64,000 nucleotides of DNA from Cellvibrionaceae bacterium (GTDB lineage: Bacteria > Pseudomonadota > Gammaproteobacteria > Pseudomonadales > Cellvibrionaceae), in NCBI GenBank assembly GCA_021151695.1, contig JAGKWU010000004.1, forward strand, positions 372,001-436,000. The letters are read 5' to 3'. Position numbers and translations under genes: made by a program. The notes below the pieces were generated by a model that was not told where the DNA came from, did not search any database, and worked only from the letters and a program-made list of their open reading frames with translations. Below, piece after piece: positions 9,241-18,622 of the stretch (its first letter is position 1; each line of letters starts with the position of its first letter).

Positions 9241-9329
9241 TTCCCTAATACCGAATGATCAATTTATTCACGGGAAAATGCCGGTTATTTATCCGGCTAC
9301 CCAACATCAATTCCTGCATCCAACGATGC

Positions 9330-11243
9330 TTAATAGCTTCGCTGATCCTCGCTATAAATCACCCGGTAAGGGCGCGCCTGCAAGATCACTATATGGTTGT
9401 CCGGCATTATCAGGAATTCCACATCCACTGCGTTGGCATCGCCGCCCCAGCGGGGAAGTAAATGTTCATGCAGGTGCACCAGTTGATTGCTGAGTTCGGC
9501 CAAGGTAGCGGAATCCAACAAGGTCTTGCCCTCGGGCATACGTGAGCTGCGCGCCAGCAATTCAGCTTCAGGTTGCTCACCATAGGTGTACACCAGATGT
9601 TGCTCGGGAATTTCATTGCCCGCCGCACCTGTGACGCTACCGCCTTTGGGCTGCAGATTAATGAGCACACCCGGACGAAATGCAGCAAAAGGATTGGCGG
9701 TAATGGCAACGCCATTGGCAACCGCACCTTCCACATAAGGCTGAACCAATACCGCCATCCCCACTGCACGATGATCCACGCCATACCAGGCGCGCTCCTC
9801 AAAAGCACCTTGCAACCAGACGCTAGCCCAGACCTGGCGCAGCGCATCTGCCAGCTCTGCGTCGCTGGCACCCGCTTTCAGTTTGATGGAGCGATACAAG
9901 CCTGCGCCGTTAAAACCGGGCAAATCCTCGGCATTGGTACTGGAGCGCAAAATCCAGCGGCCGGCATGACCAGACTCGTTCATTTTGGTTTTGATAGCAG
10001 CGAGTAACCCAGCATCCACCGGTGCAGTTTCTATGGCTCCGCGCAAAGCATCCAAACGCGTAAAGTCGCGGCCGCTCGCATCCGCAAAAACATTACTCAC
10101 TAGCGCTGCAATTTCCAGCTTGGCGATATGTGCAAAGTAATAACTTAAGGGCACAACAAAACCGCCAGGAGTCGTGAGCGCCGGTTTAATACTGCTCACC
10201 TCACCCAATTGCGCGGCTTTGGCGCCAGCGAAAACGACGGACTTTATGCGCAGCTCGCCCACATCCAGCAAGCGCTTCTCTTTGAGATTAGCCTTGGGTA
10301 CTTTGGGCTTGACGGGGCGCTGACTTTTCCAGAATTGCGCAGCTGTTATTTGATCCGCCGCCGCCAGCGAAAATTCCTGCGGCTGCACATTCAATTCCAC
10401 CAACTTGCCATCCAGCGCCTGAATATTTTTATCCTCTAACGCATTGCGCAACCCCATATTGGGTGTGCCACGCGCGCCGCACAACAGCGCTATATGGGCG
10501 AGGGGCGCCTGCAGTTCTTGCGAGATGACACCGGCCACTACGGGAATTTCTTCCGGTAATTTTTCCAGCACCAGAATTTGGTTGGGTTTTACACTGGTGA
10601 TATCCAGTGTGCCTTTCACGATGCGCAAATAACCAAAGGCGCGCCCCTGGGTCAGTGGCTGGTAGCGAATACCTTTGTAGACATCTTCGGCGGAAACAAT
10701 GGGCAACGCTTTATCCAACTTTTTAGCCGCAGCTTCTTGCTCCAGCGAGAGCGGCATAAATTTTAGTTTGGAGCCATTCCACATGGCCGTGCGCACTTGC
10801 GCATAGAGTTGACCGATTTCCAGGGCGTTCAAACTATCGCCCGCGACCAATTCCATTACCCAAAGATCCTGATCCTTAAAGTGCACCAGCGTGCCCATTT
10901 CAAAGCGGCGATTTTTGCTGCTGTATTCTCGCTGGTTAAAAATCGCGTGATCAGGCACAGGGTTATTTGGCGAGCTCAAATGCGCACGCGCATAGGCATA
11001 GTGATAGGTGTATTTATTGGTATCGAAAAACCACAGCGCCCGTTTGTTTTTGCGATCCACCATAAACTTGAGCGTTTCAGTGCGCGCCAAGGTGCTGGAG
11101 TCAGGTGATGCACTCAGCCGCGCAAAATCATCGGGGGTTTTAAGCTCTTGTAATGCATCTGTACGAGTAGCCGCCAGTGAACCGGCGGCCATTGTCATTA
11201 GCAAAAATGCGCAAGCCCAGGCGCGGAATAAAGTCAGGATCAT
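9330..11243 (-). CDS. Exported PEP/pyruvate-dikinase-like protein with phosphohistidine and ATP-grasp-type domains
   Basis: 637-residue protein. It starts with a Sec-type signal peptide (about residues 1-25, MILTLFRAWACAFLLMTMAA then GSLA). A novel N-terminal region follows (26-200). A swivelling phosphohistidine domain has candidate His250 in APLAHIALLCGARGTPN. A C-terminal pyruvate-phosphate-dikinase ATP-binding domain shows RSSTNAEDLPGFNGAGLYRS (433-452), VDVEFLI (607-613) and LQARPY (621-626). The His domain precedes the ATP domain, as in the C-terminal half of plant glucan water dikinase and unlike PEP synthase. An exported enzyme of this fold is odd, because the periplasm lacks ATP. Substrate and direction of reaction are unknown. 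Possibly in an operon with the rhomboid gene. Confidence 0.82.
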   Translation of the reverse strand: MILTLFRAWACAFLLMTMAAGSLAATRTDALQELKTPDDFARLSASPDSSTLARTETLKFMVDRKNKRALWFFDTNKYTYHYAYARAHLSSPNNPVPDHAIFNQREYSSKNRRFEMGTLVHFKDQDLWVMELVAGDSLNALEIGQLYAQVRTAMWNGSKLKFMPLSLEQEAAAKKLDKALPIVSAEDVYKGIRYQPLTQGRAFGYLRIVKGTLDITSVKPNQILVLEKLPEEIPVVAGVISQELQAPLAHIALLCGARGTPNMGLRNALEDKNIQALDGKLVELNVQPQEFSLAAADQITAAQFWKSQRPVKPKVPKANLKEKRLLDVGELRIKSVVFAGAKAAQLGEVSSIKPALTTPGGFVVPLSYYFAHIAKLEIAALVSNVFADASGRDFTRLDALRGAIETAPVDAGLLAAIKTKMNESGHAGRWILRSSTNAEDLPGFNGAGLYRSIKLKAGASDAELADALRQVWASVWLQGAFEERAWYGVDHRAVGMAVLVQPYVEGAVANGVAITANPFAAFRPGVLINLQPKGGSVTGAAGNEIPEQHLVYTYGEQPEAELLARSSRMPEGKTLLDSATLAELSNQLVHLHEHLLPRWGGDANAVDVEFLIMPDNHIVILQARPYRVIYSEDQRSY

Positions 11244-11304
11244 TGTGAGTTGTTTTTAAGTTGATATTTTTTGTTATGGGGTAGACAGCTAATTTGTTAG
11301 TAAG

Positions 11305-11334
11305 TTATCGCTTGTTATGCATTTGCCAGGTTTC
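11305..11334 (-). pseudogene. Duplicate of the last nine codons plus stop of the smr gene
   Basis: On the minus strand this 30-base stretch encodes ETWQMHNKR-stop, identical in protein to the true end of the smr gene at 11411-11440. The two copies differ at four bases, and all four are third codon positions (Gln, His, Asn and Arg codons). The fragment is not attached to any open frame and lies 76 bases downstream of the gene's stop codon. It is a relic rather than a working gene. Confidence 0.8.
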
Positions 11335-11381
11335 ATTCGCGCCCTCCATGGCGCTCACCCTTCGGGCAGCCTGCGGCTGTG

Positions 11382-11405
11382 CAAAACGGCTCCCCTGCCG
11401 TTTTG
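11382..11405. repeat. Hairpin inside the insert between the two smr tails
   Basis: A perfect nine-base inverted repeat, CAAAACGGC and GCCGTTTTG, encloses a six-base loop. It sits in a GC-rich segment (11338-11410) that separates the true smr 3' end from its duplicate. It could act as a terminator for smr or be part of a small palindromic mobile element. Confidence 0.6.
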
Positions 11406-11410
11406 TCAAT

Positions 11411-11992
11411 TTACCGCTTATTGTGCATCTGCCAGGTTTCAAGTTTTTTCTTTTCGCTTTTGCGGAGCAGCACATAGGTCGCACCTACCCAACCGTGTTG
11501 TTTTTGTGCGGAATGGAAAGCGAGCACAGCATCAAATTGTGGCAGCCAGTGATTGAGGCAGCTTTTTAATTGCGCCGGCAGGCTGCGGCCTTCGCCTTTG
11601 CCGTGGGTGATAAGCGCGCAGCGGATATCGTGGCTCATGCAGTCTTTGATAAATTGAAATACCGCAGCTCGCGCTTGCTCTACCGTCATATGGTGCAGAT
11701 CAAGGCGTGCATCTATCTGGTATTTACCCAGCCGCAAATTGCGATACACACCCGTCTGCACACCGTCGCGCTTGAATTCAATAATCGCCAGGGGATCAAC
11801 GGGCTCTACATATTCGCCGGACAGGAAATTCTTGTCTTTCGCCAGCTCGGCCGTTGCCGCTTGACGGCGTTTTTCGGCATTGAGCTTGTCATTAAGGCCA
11901 GTATCGAGCGCTACGGTACGCCCGACCTTAATAGGCGTTACGCCCTTCATTTGCTGGGCAAAAAATTCGTCGTCGGGGGTTTTATCAGCCAT
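11411..11992 (-). CDS. Smr-domain protein (SmrA-like DNA endonuclease family)
   Basis: 193-residue protein with a C-terminal Smr domain (about residues 95-180). The two family motifs are visible: the LDLHHMT strand, and ALITHGKGEGRSLP with the H-G-K-G sequence; AFHSAQKQHGWVGATYVLLRK closes the fold. The N-terminal half is charged and probably flexible, as in the SmrA/YfcN group. Smr domains nick branched DNA or cleave RNA. The stop codon region is duplicated 76 bases downstream with only synonymous differences. The gene is monocistronic, with the dikinase-like gene beginning further downstream. Confidence 0.88.
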   Translation of the reverse strand: MADKTPDDEFFAQQMKGVTPIKVGRTVALDTGLNDKLNAEKRRQAATAELAKDKNFLSGEYVEPVDPLAIIEFKRDGVQTGVYRNLRLGKYQIDARLDLHHMTVEQARAAVFQFIKDCMSHDIRCALITHGKGEGRSLPAQLKSCLNHWLPQFDAVLAFHSAQKQHGWVGATYVLLRKSEKKKLETWQMHNKR

Positions 11993-12120
11993 GGTAGGAA
12001 TAACTTGAACTAAACAAGTGCAAATTGTGAAGCAAACTCCTGCTAATCGCCAGCCTTAAGCGAACCTCCCCAGTGTAAAAACCAGCCAGCGACGTCCCTG
12101 CACCGGCCGGGAGTCGGAAA

Positions 12121-13128
12121 CTATAATTGCGCAACACCTGTTACCCACGCCTTGCGAATCTGCCCACCGCAGCGCGCCGAATCTTCGCCACTACCGGGTT
12201 GCCCCTTGCGAGCCAATATGCCGTACCAGGTTTTACTGGCGTCAATCCAGGGATAAAAACCAAAAGCGCCGGCACTGCTAAAAGCACCATCACCACTTTC
12301 AGGATCTGCCTCTACCCAGTGGCCAAGGGAATAATTCCAGCTCAGCTCTTCAGGCACAGGTGTATGCAATGCACTGGCACAGGTTTCTGGATTTGTGCAC
12401 ACGGCATAGCTGCCAAGCAAATCGCCCATGTAGAGCTGGTGATTGAGAATTTTGCGCAGGAATATCGCGTAACTCGCCGCCGAGGTATTCACTCCACCGG
12501 CCAATTGTGGTGAGCCGTAAGTGAGTTTAATGTCGCTGCCCAATTGTGTTTGTATGTCGGCAGCGAGCGCAGCGTTATTGTCAGGCCCCAGACCAATATC
12601 CGTTGCCAGTTTTTGAAAATGGCCGCCGTTGTAATAAAATTTGCCTAATGCTTCAGGATTGTAATCACTGTTGTAACCACCTTTACGGTTGGGCGCCGCA
12701 AAACATTCCGCCACTGTTTCAGCGGCGCGGCGCCCCGGTAAAAAACGCACGCAACTGGTATTGCCAAAATTGGTGTAACCAGAGGTCATGGTAAGTGCCG
12801 CTATATCCTGCTGACTCAACTGGCCAGCCCGCAGCTGCACCACATAAGCACCGAAAATCCATTTGGATGCCGAGGCAATCGGCATTTCAGTGGTGGCCGT
12901 ATAGGTATCGTCGCCAATAGAAGCGCCTGCCAATTTTTGATGTTGATTACCTATCTCCCAATAAAAGGGCGCTACGGCTTTGCAGCTCTCGTTGCGCTGC
13001 GCAGTCTGGTTGGCAGCTTGCACACGCGCCAGGTAGCCGGGCGACGCCAGCTCTGCGGCCTGGCTTGCACTGGCACCCAACATAGATAAGGCAGCTACCC
13101 AGGTATAACGGCGAAAACTCGAACTCAT
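12121..13128 (-). CDS. Exported serine hydrolase of beta-lactamase/penicillin-binding fold
   Basis: 335-residue protein with an N-terminal signal peptide (MSSSFRRYTWVAALSMLGAS, cleavage near ASQAA, about residue 25). The sequence PIASASKW gives an S-x-x-K motif (Ser86, Lys89), and SDYNPEALGKF (Tyr156-Asn157) is a plausible Y-x-N element, so the fold is probably that of class C beta-lactamases and low-molecular-weight penicillin-binding proteins. Six or more cysteines suggest disulfides and therefore periplasmic or extracellular location. The third K-T/S-G motif is not obvious. Beta-lactamase activity should not be assumed; esterase or peptidase activity is equally possible. It is transcribed alone. 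Confidence 0.7.
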   Translation of the reverse strand: MSSSFRRYTWVAALSMLGASASQAAELASPGYLARVQAANQTAQRNESCKAVAPFYWEIGNQHQKLAGASIGDDTYTATTEMPIASASKWIFGAYVVQLRAGQLSQQDIAALTMTSGYTNFGNTSCVRFLPGRRAAETVAECFAAPNRKGGYNSDYNPEALGKFYYNGGHFQKLATDIGLGPDNNAALAADIQTQLGSDIKLTYGSPQLAGGVNTSAASYAIFLRKILNHQLYMGDLLGSYAVCTNPETCASALHTPVPEELSWNYSLGHWVEADPESGDGAFSSAGAFGFYPWIDASKTWYGILARKGQPGSGEDSARCGGQIRKAWVTGVAQL

Positions 13129-13309
13129 GGCATAATCCTCTCAATGACCAATGGATGGGAATGCTGGTTTTAACGCAGCCGCAGAGGATTGGTTGACAGG
13201 CGCCGGTAAAATTCAGAAGAAATACAAACAGGCAGCGTAGCTCCGGAATAAAGCCCAATAAAATCCGCAACATTGGCTAGACTTTTTATAAGCCGGGGAG
13301 TCTGTATTG

Positions 13310-14173
13310 ATGCGCAAAGTTCTCATGTCGATACTGTTAATAGCCATTGCACCTGCTACATGGGGCGAACTGGTCGTGTCATACCGGACGCCTGCCACTG
13401 TCAGTACTTATCATAGTTATTACACCCGTCTGCTCGCCCTCGCCCTCGAAAAAACCAAACCCAAATACGGCGCTTACCGCATGGAGGGTGCACCACCCAA
13501 CGCCAGCACCTTGCGCTCACTGGGCAGCGTTGCTGGCGATACTTATCCAAACCTGGTGATCGAACTGAGCTATGAGGAATCCCTTACGCAGGGTGGCAAT
13601 GTCAGCTACATAGATTTTCCCATCGACGGCGGCATATTTGGCTATCGCGTGTGCTTTATAAATCCGCAACTCAAACAGCAAATTGCCAAGGCAAAAAATC
13701 TGGAAGAACTACGCAAATACAATATCGCCCAGGGCGTGGGCTGGGCCGATAGCGAAATTTTGCGAGCCAACGGTTTTAAGGTGGTGGAAATAGCCAATTA
13801 CGACAATATTTTTAAAATGGTCGCTGCGGGTCGTGTCGATATGTTTTGTCGCGGCGCCAATCAAATCAAACCCGAACTGGAGGAATTTAAAACCATCACC
13901 CAACTTACCTACGATGAAAGTTTTTTGCTCGTCTATCCCCTACCCAGGTTTTTTTACATCAACAGCCACAATCAACTGGCCAAAAAACGCATTGAAGATG
14001 GACTGCGCATCGCCTTCAGGGACGGCTCGTTAAAAAAACTCTGGGATGAAGAGTATCGTGAAAATATTGCGTTGGTAAAATTGCAGCGCCGAAAAATCTA
14101 TCGCCTGGAAAATCCCTTTGTGCACAGTTTGAAACCTGGTTACGAACAATATTTTTTCGATCCACTCAAATAA
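13310..14173 (+). CDS. Periplasmic substrate-binding protein, amino-acid ABC type (SBP_bac_3-like)
   Basis: About 288 residues. It begins MRKVLMSILLIAIAPATWG, a signal peptide, followed by a type II periplasmic binding fold with the late segments VGWADSEILRANGFKVVEIA and MVAAGRVDMFCRGANQIKPE typical of family 3 solute-binding proteins. The ATG at 13310 follows a GGGGAG ribosome binding site. No ABC permease or ATPase lies nearby. Instead an MHYT hybrid kinase and an HD-GYP regulator follow, so a sensory role is likelier than transport. Such stand-alone binding proteins are common in this group. The ligand is unknown. Confidence 0.8.
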   Translation: MRKVLMSILLIAIAPATWGELVVSYRTPATVSTYHSYYTRLLALALEKTKPKYGAYRMEGAPPNASTLRSLGSVAGDTYPNLVIELSYEESLTQGGNVSYIDFPIDGGIFGYRVCFINPQLKQQIAKAKNLEELRKYNIAQGVGWADSEILRANGFKVVEIANYDNIFKMVAAGRVDMFCRGANQIKPELEEFKTITQLTYDESFLLVYPLPRFFYINSHNQLAKKRIEDGLRIAFRDGSLKKLWDEEYRENIALVKLQRRKIYRLENPFVHSLKPGYEQYFFDPLK

Positions 14174-14334
14174 ACTATGTCATGCCGCCTCGCTCAGGCT
14201 TCGCTTCCGCTTGCAGCCGCCCCCCTTTACGAAGCGGCAACATAAGCATATTTACAGACACCAAAAATGGACGCCCCTCTGGCTGTCAACTACGCTGAAT
14301 GTCATCTTTGTGATCATTCTCTATCTGTGCCTCC

Positions 14335-17300
14335 ATGTTAAATCTCTTTGTTACAAACCCGGACGCTGCCACCTTGCTGAAAGGTTCTTACAACCCTTGG
14401 CTGGTGTGCCTGTCTGTTCTGATTGCCATAGGCTCGTCCTATATCGGCTTACAGATTTCCGCCATGGCTCGCCGAGCACCCAAGGGTTTGCATGCCCAAA
14501 TTGCGCTGCTGACCGGTTCGCTGGCAATGGGCGGCGGGATTTGGTCCATGCACTTTATCGGCATGCTCGCATTCCGCGTTGGCGATCATGTGCATTACGA
14601 TCCACTGGTAACACTTAGCTCTATGGTGCCTTCAGTATTTGCTTCCTGGGTCGCCTTGCAAATGCTCTCCAGCGAAACGATTAACCGCAGGCGATTATTA
14701 TTGGGTGGAACCCTGGTGGGGGCCGGTATCGGCACCATGCACTATTCGGGCATGGCGGCTATGCATATGGCCGCAACCTTAAAATACGACCCCTGGTGGT
14801 TTGGCTTTTCTATTCTTGTGGCGGTTTTATTAGCGGTATTGGCACTGTGGATTCGATTTGGATTGCGCGAGCAGCGGTGGCTGAATCCGCTGCAAAAAAA
14901 TTTACTGGCCAGCGCCGTCATGGGATTTGCCATCGCCGGCATGCATTACACCGGCATGAAAGCAGCGCGCTTTATCGGTGTGGCAAACGACACACTGGAC
15001 ACATCCGAAAATCATATTTTTCTCGCCTCCATTATCACTGCCACTACGATTGCACTGAGCATATTTGCACTCGCGGGTAATTTGCTTTTGCGTTATCGCC
15101 AACTTTACAACCAGCTGCAGGGCAGTGAATCGCGTTTGCGCGAGCGAGAGCAACAATACAGCAGCTTGATTAGCAATATGCCCGGCATTACTTTCCGCTG
15201 TGAGCTGGCACCGCCCTGGCGCACGCTATTTATCAGCGATGCGGTTGAACGCCTGACAGGCTGGAGCGCGCATGAGTATATGGCCGGAAAAATTCATCTG
15301 GGTGATATTATTCACCCGGGCGATATGGCGCGAATTGAAAAACAATTACATGACGCATTGCTAAACAAGCGCTCACTGCACTGCGAATATCGCATTACAG
15401 ATCGCGATGACAAAGAGCATTGGGTATCAGAAACTTCCTGCGGTGTTTACGATGAGAATGGCAATCCAACCTGGATTGACGGAGTCATTATCGACATCAC
15501 CGACTCCATACGTCGCGCAAAAGAATTCGAAGGTGTGGTGCAAGCCATTGGCCGGGCACTGGCAGTCGTAGAGTTTGATATGGTCGGCAAGATTATCGCT
15601 GTTAACGAAAACTTTCTGCGCCTGACGGGCTATGAAAAAAAAGACCTGGTTGGACAACATCACCGTATGCTTTGTACTCCCGAGGAAGCCGACAGCGAGG
15701 AATACAAAACTTTTTGGTGCAACCTCAATAAAGGCGATTTCCAAAGTGGCGAGTTCTGCCGCATTGGTCGCCAGGGCAATCTTGTCTGGATTCAAGCCGC
15801 TTACAGCCCTCTCCTCGATGTAAATGGAAAACCCTGGAAAGTATTTAAAGTTGCCATTGACCTGACTGATCGCAAAACCATGGAACAAGATTTGGTGATC
15901 GCCAAAGAGCGCGCGGAGCAAGCCGCCGTTGCCAAAGGCATGTTCCTCGCCAACATGAGCCACGAAATCCGCACACCGATGAATGCCATCATCGGTTTTA
16001 CGGAGCTGCTGATTGATTCCCCCCTGAATTCAACACAGCAAAAACATATGCAGACAGTTCGCCAATCGGCGCGCTCACTGCTTGGGTTGCTGAACGATAT
16101 TCTCGACACCGCCAAGCTGGAACGCGGCGCCCTGGAATTGGACAAGCGCGCTTTTTCACTCAAGCATTTATGCGAGCAAATCCTTTCCGAGTTGCAGTTA
16201 CAAGCTGACAAAAAAGGGCTGGCATTTCATGTAGAGTATGCAAGCGATGCTCTCGACCTGGTGATGGGTGATGAGCTGCGCGTTCGCCAGATTTTGATCA
16301 ACATGCTGGGCAATGCCATCAAATTTACAGCGCAAGGCGAAGTGAAACTGAAAGTCGACAGCTCCGATCAGGGAGTGCAATTACAAATTATAGACACGGG
16401 CATAGGTATAGCTGCCGATCGGCTTGAGCACATATTCACGCCATTTACGCAGGCGGATGCCTCCATGGCGCGCCGCTTTGGTGGCACGGGTCTAGGCACA
16501 ACAATTGCCCGTCAACTCACAGAACTGATGGAAGGAACCATTGGCGTAACCAGTCGTGAAGGTCACGGCAGTTGCTTCACCGTTTTTTTGCCACTGCGCG
16601 CTGCCAATGTTAGTGATCGGGCGGAGCAAAAACTTGCCACACAACTTCGACCGCTCAACATACTTATCGCCGACGATGTGCCACAAAATATTGAGGTGTT
16701 AGAGCTGATGCTAACACGCGATGGGCATCAGGTTCGCACCGCAAACAACGGCCTGGATGCCTGGGCAAAATTTCAGGAGGGGATATTCGATATTATATTG
16801 ATGGATATCCAAATGCCCGAGGTCGATGGTTTGCAAGCCAGTAAAATTATCCGGGAATGGGAGCAGCTGCAACAGCGAACACCTACACCGATTATCGCAC
16901 TGACAGCAAGCGTACTCCCCAAAGACAGGAAGGATGCCTATCAAGCAGGCATGAATGGTTTCGCATCCAAACCTGTCGACAAAGCTGCGCTCTACTCAGA
17001 AATTGCACGCTGCCTGAATCCGGATAAAACTATTGCTGCAGTGAATGAGCAAACTGCCTCGATCACTGATGCAACACCCGTGGCGATTGATCTGGTTGCA
17101 GCTGAAGCGCGCTGGGGCGAACGCGAGCGCCTGTACAAAGCCATTGCGAAATTTTGCGAGGAACTAAAACGCAATCCACTGCGAGAGAACAGCAGCGATA
17201 GCCAGTCGCTCGCACACAGGTTTAAAGGTGCCGCCGCCAATCTTGGCCTCAACCAGGTCACACGAATTCTTTCCGATATAGAGCGCAGCCAATCGCCGCA

Positions 17301-17610
17301 CGCATCACAACTGGCAGAGCTTGCAGTCGCACTTAGCGAGGTAGAGGTGCAACTTCGAGCTCACCTGCCAGCTTTATCACCGGCTGACGAAAGCACCCGC
17401 GAAGTTCCGCTCGCTTTACTTCAACGCATTGCGGAAGCCTGTAAACATTCTGCTATTGATGACGAAAGTCTGGGTGAGTTAAAGGCGTTATTGTCCACAA
17501 CCGATTGGTCACAATTGGAAGACACACTCGATCAATTTGATTTTGATGCAGCAACTGCTCTGCTAGAACAATGGATGAACACTGCCCGTTGGGTAAAACC
17601 AGTTACGTAA
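14335..17610 (+). CDS. MHYT-PAS-PAS hybrid sensor histidine kinase with receiver and Hpt domains
   Basis: 1091 residues. An MHYT membrane sensor (about 20-255) shows the repeated motifs SMHFIGM, TMHYSGM and GMHYTGM; this domain is proposed to bind a metal and sense O2, CO or NO. PAS/PAC domains follow at about 272-395 and 400-515. The HisKA domain has His543 in MSHEIRTPMNAIIGFTELL, and the HATPase domain contains DTGIGI and FGGTGLGTTIA. A receiver domain has acceptor Asp824 (ILMDIQMPEVDG), and a C-terminal Hpt domain has His961 (AHRFKGAAANLGL). A complete phosphorelay is therefore encoded in one chain. The HD-GYP response regulator begins 13 bases downstream and is the obvious phosphate acceptor. 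Confidence 0.93.
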   Translation: MLNLFVTNPDAATLLKGSYNPWLVCLSVLIAIGSSYIGLQISAMARRAPKGLHAQIALLTGSLAMGGGIWSMHFIGMLAFRVGDHVHYDPLVTLSSMVPSVFASWVALQMLSSETINRRRLLLGGTLVGAGIGTMHYSGMAAMHMAATLKYDPWWFGFSILVAVLLAVLALWIRFGLREQRWLNPLQKNLLASAVMGFAIAGMHYTGMKAARFIGVANDTLDTSENHIFLASIITATTIALSIFALAGNLLLRYRQLYNQLQGSESRLREREQQYSSLISNMPGITFRCELAPPWRTLFISDAVERLTGWSAHEYMAGKIHLGDIIHPGDMARIEKQLHDALLNKRSLHCEYRITDRDDKEHWVSETSCGVYDENGNPTWIDGVIIDITDSIRRAKEFEGVVQAIGRALAVVEFDMVGKIIAVNENFLRLTGYEKKDLVGQHHRMLCTPEEADSEEYKTFWCNLNKGDFQSGEFCRIGRQGNLVWIQAAYSPLLDVNGKPWKVFKVAIDLTDRKTMEQDLVIAKERAEQAAVAKGMFLANMSHEIRTPMNAIIGFTELLIDSPLNSTQQKHMQTVRQSARSLLGLLNDILDTAKLERGALELDKRAFSLKHLCEQILSELQLQADKKGLAFHVEYASDALDLVMGDELRVRQILINMLGNAIKFTAQGEVKLKVDSSDQGVQLQIIDTGIGIAADRLEHIFTPFTQADASMARRFGGTGLGTTIARQLTELMEGTIGVTSREGHGSCFTVFLPLRAANVSDRAEQKLATQLRPLNILIADDVPQNIEVLELMLTRDGHQVRTANNGLDAWAKFQEGIFDIILMDIQMPEVDGLQASKIIREWEQLQQRTPTPIIALTASVLPKDRKDAYQAGMNGFASKPVDKAALYSEIARCLNPDKTIAAVNEQTASITDATPVAIDLVAAEARWGERERLYKAIAKFCEELKRNPLRENSSDSQSLAHRFKGAAANLGLNQVTRILSDIERSQSPHASQLAELAVALSEVEVQLRAHLPALSPADESTREVPLALLQRIAEACKHSAIDDESLGELKALLSTTDWSQLEDTLDQFDFDAATALLEQWMNTARWVKPVT

Positions 17611-17623
17611 AACGAGAAATACC

Positions 17624-18619
17624 ATGATTCCACATCGCGATAGCCGCCCCACAATTTTGGTCGTCGACGACGAACCACTTAACTTGCAAGTTCTGCGACA
17701 AATATTGCAGCAGGATTATCAACTGATTTTTGCCCGCGATGGCGAGAAGGCCTTGGCGCTTGCCCAATCCGAACGGCCGCAACTGATTCTGCTCGATATC
17801 ATGATGCCCGGTGTCACCGGATTGGAAACCTGCCAGCGACTCAAACAAAACCCGAGTACCCAAACCATCCCGGTGATTTTTGTAACCGCCCTCGCCGAAG
17901 ACAATAATGAAACCGATGGCTTCGCCGTGGGCTGTGTGGATTACATTACCAAACCGGTCAGTGCGCCTATTGTGCTCGCCCGAGTTAAATCCCAGCTGTC
18001 ATTAGTCAGTGCCGAAACCTTGCGCGAGACACGTTTGCAGATTATCCAGCGCCTTGGCCGCGCCGCCGAATACAAAGATAACGAAACAGGATTACATGTG
18101 ATTCGCATGAGCCACTACGCCCGTGAAATCGCGCTGGCCGCTGGAATGGGCGCGGAAGATGCCGAAGAAATTTTTAATGCAGCACCTATGCACGATGTTG
18201 GCAAGATGGGTATTCCTGATGCCGTTTTGCAAAAGCCGGGAAAACTCACTCCCGACGAATGGGAAATCATGAAAACCCACGCGCAAATCGGCGCGGAAAT
18301 TATTGGTGATGACAAATCAACACTCTTGCAACTGGCAAGTAGAATTGCGCTTTATCATCACGAAAAATGGGATGGCAATGGCTATCCACACGGATTGATT
18401 GGTGAGGCTATTCCACTTGAAGCGCGCATAGTGGCGCTCGCCGATGTGTTCGATGCCCTCACCAGCAAGCGTCCCTACAAAGAACCCTGGTCAATTGAAG
18501 ACGCAACCAATTACATACTCAATGAAGCTGGCAAACAATTTGACCCGGAATTGGTGACCGCCTTTCAAATAGCCTTGCCGAAAATTATTGAGATACGGGA
18601 GCAGTTGCTTGATCCGTAA
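17624..18619 (+). CDS. Response regulator with HD-GYP cyclic-di-GMP phosphodiesterase domain (RpfG-like)
   Basis: 331 residues. The receiver domain (10-125) has acidic Asp15/Asp16 and phospho-acceptor Asp58 in LILLDIMMPG. The HD-GYP domain (about 145-325) carries His190-Asp191 in APMHDVGKMGIPD and the full HHEKWDGNGYP motif (245-255), so it should be catalytically competent. Such proteins hydrolyse cyclic di-GMP and lower its level, favouring motility and secreted-enzyme production in relatives such as Xanthomonas RpfG. It follows the MHYT hybrid kinase by 13 bases and ends at a strong terminator. This makes a compact two-gene signalling operon. Confidence 0.94.
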   Translation: MIPHRDSRPTILVVDDEPLNLQVLRQILQQDYQLIFARDGEKALALAQSERPQLILLDIMMPGVTGLETCQRLKQNPSTQTIPVIFVTALAEDNNETDGFAVGCVDYITKPVSAPIVLARVKSQLSLVSAETLRETRLQIIQRLGRAAEYKDNETGLHVIRMSHYAREIALAAGMGAEDAEEIFNAAPMHDVGKMGIPDAVLQKPGKLTPDEWEIMKTHAQIGAEIIGDDKSTLLQLASRIALYHHEKWDGNGYPHGLIGEAIPLEARIVALADVFDALTSKRPYKEPWSIEDATNYILNEAGKQFDPELVTAFQIALPKIIEIREQLLDP

Positions 18620-18622
18620 ATA

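Noticed and set aside
12121..13128. Calling the exported serine hydrolase an antibiotic beta-lactamase
   Set aside because: Only the S-x-x-K motif and a possible Y-x-N are visible. The K-T-G triad is not clear, so a resistance function is unsupported.
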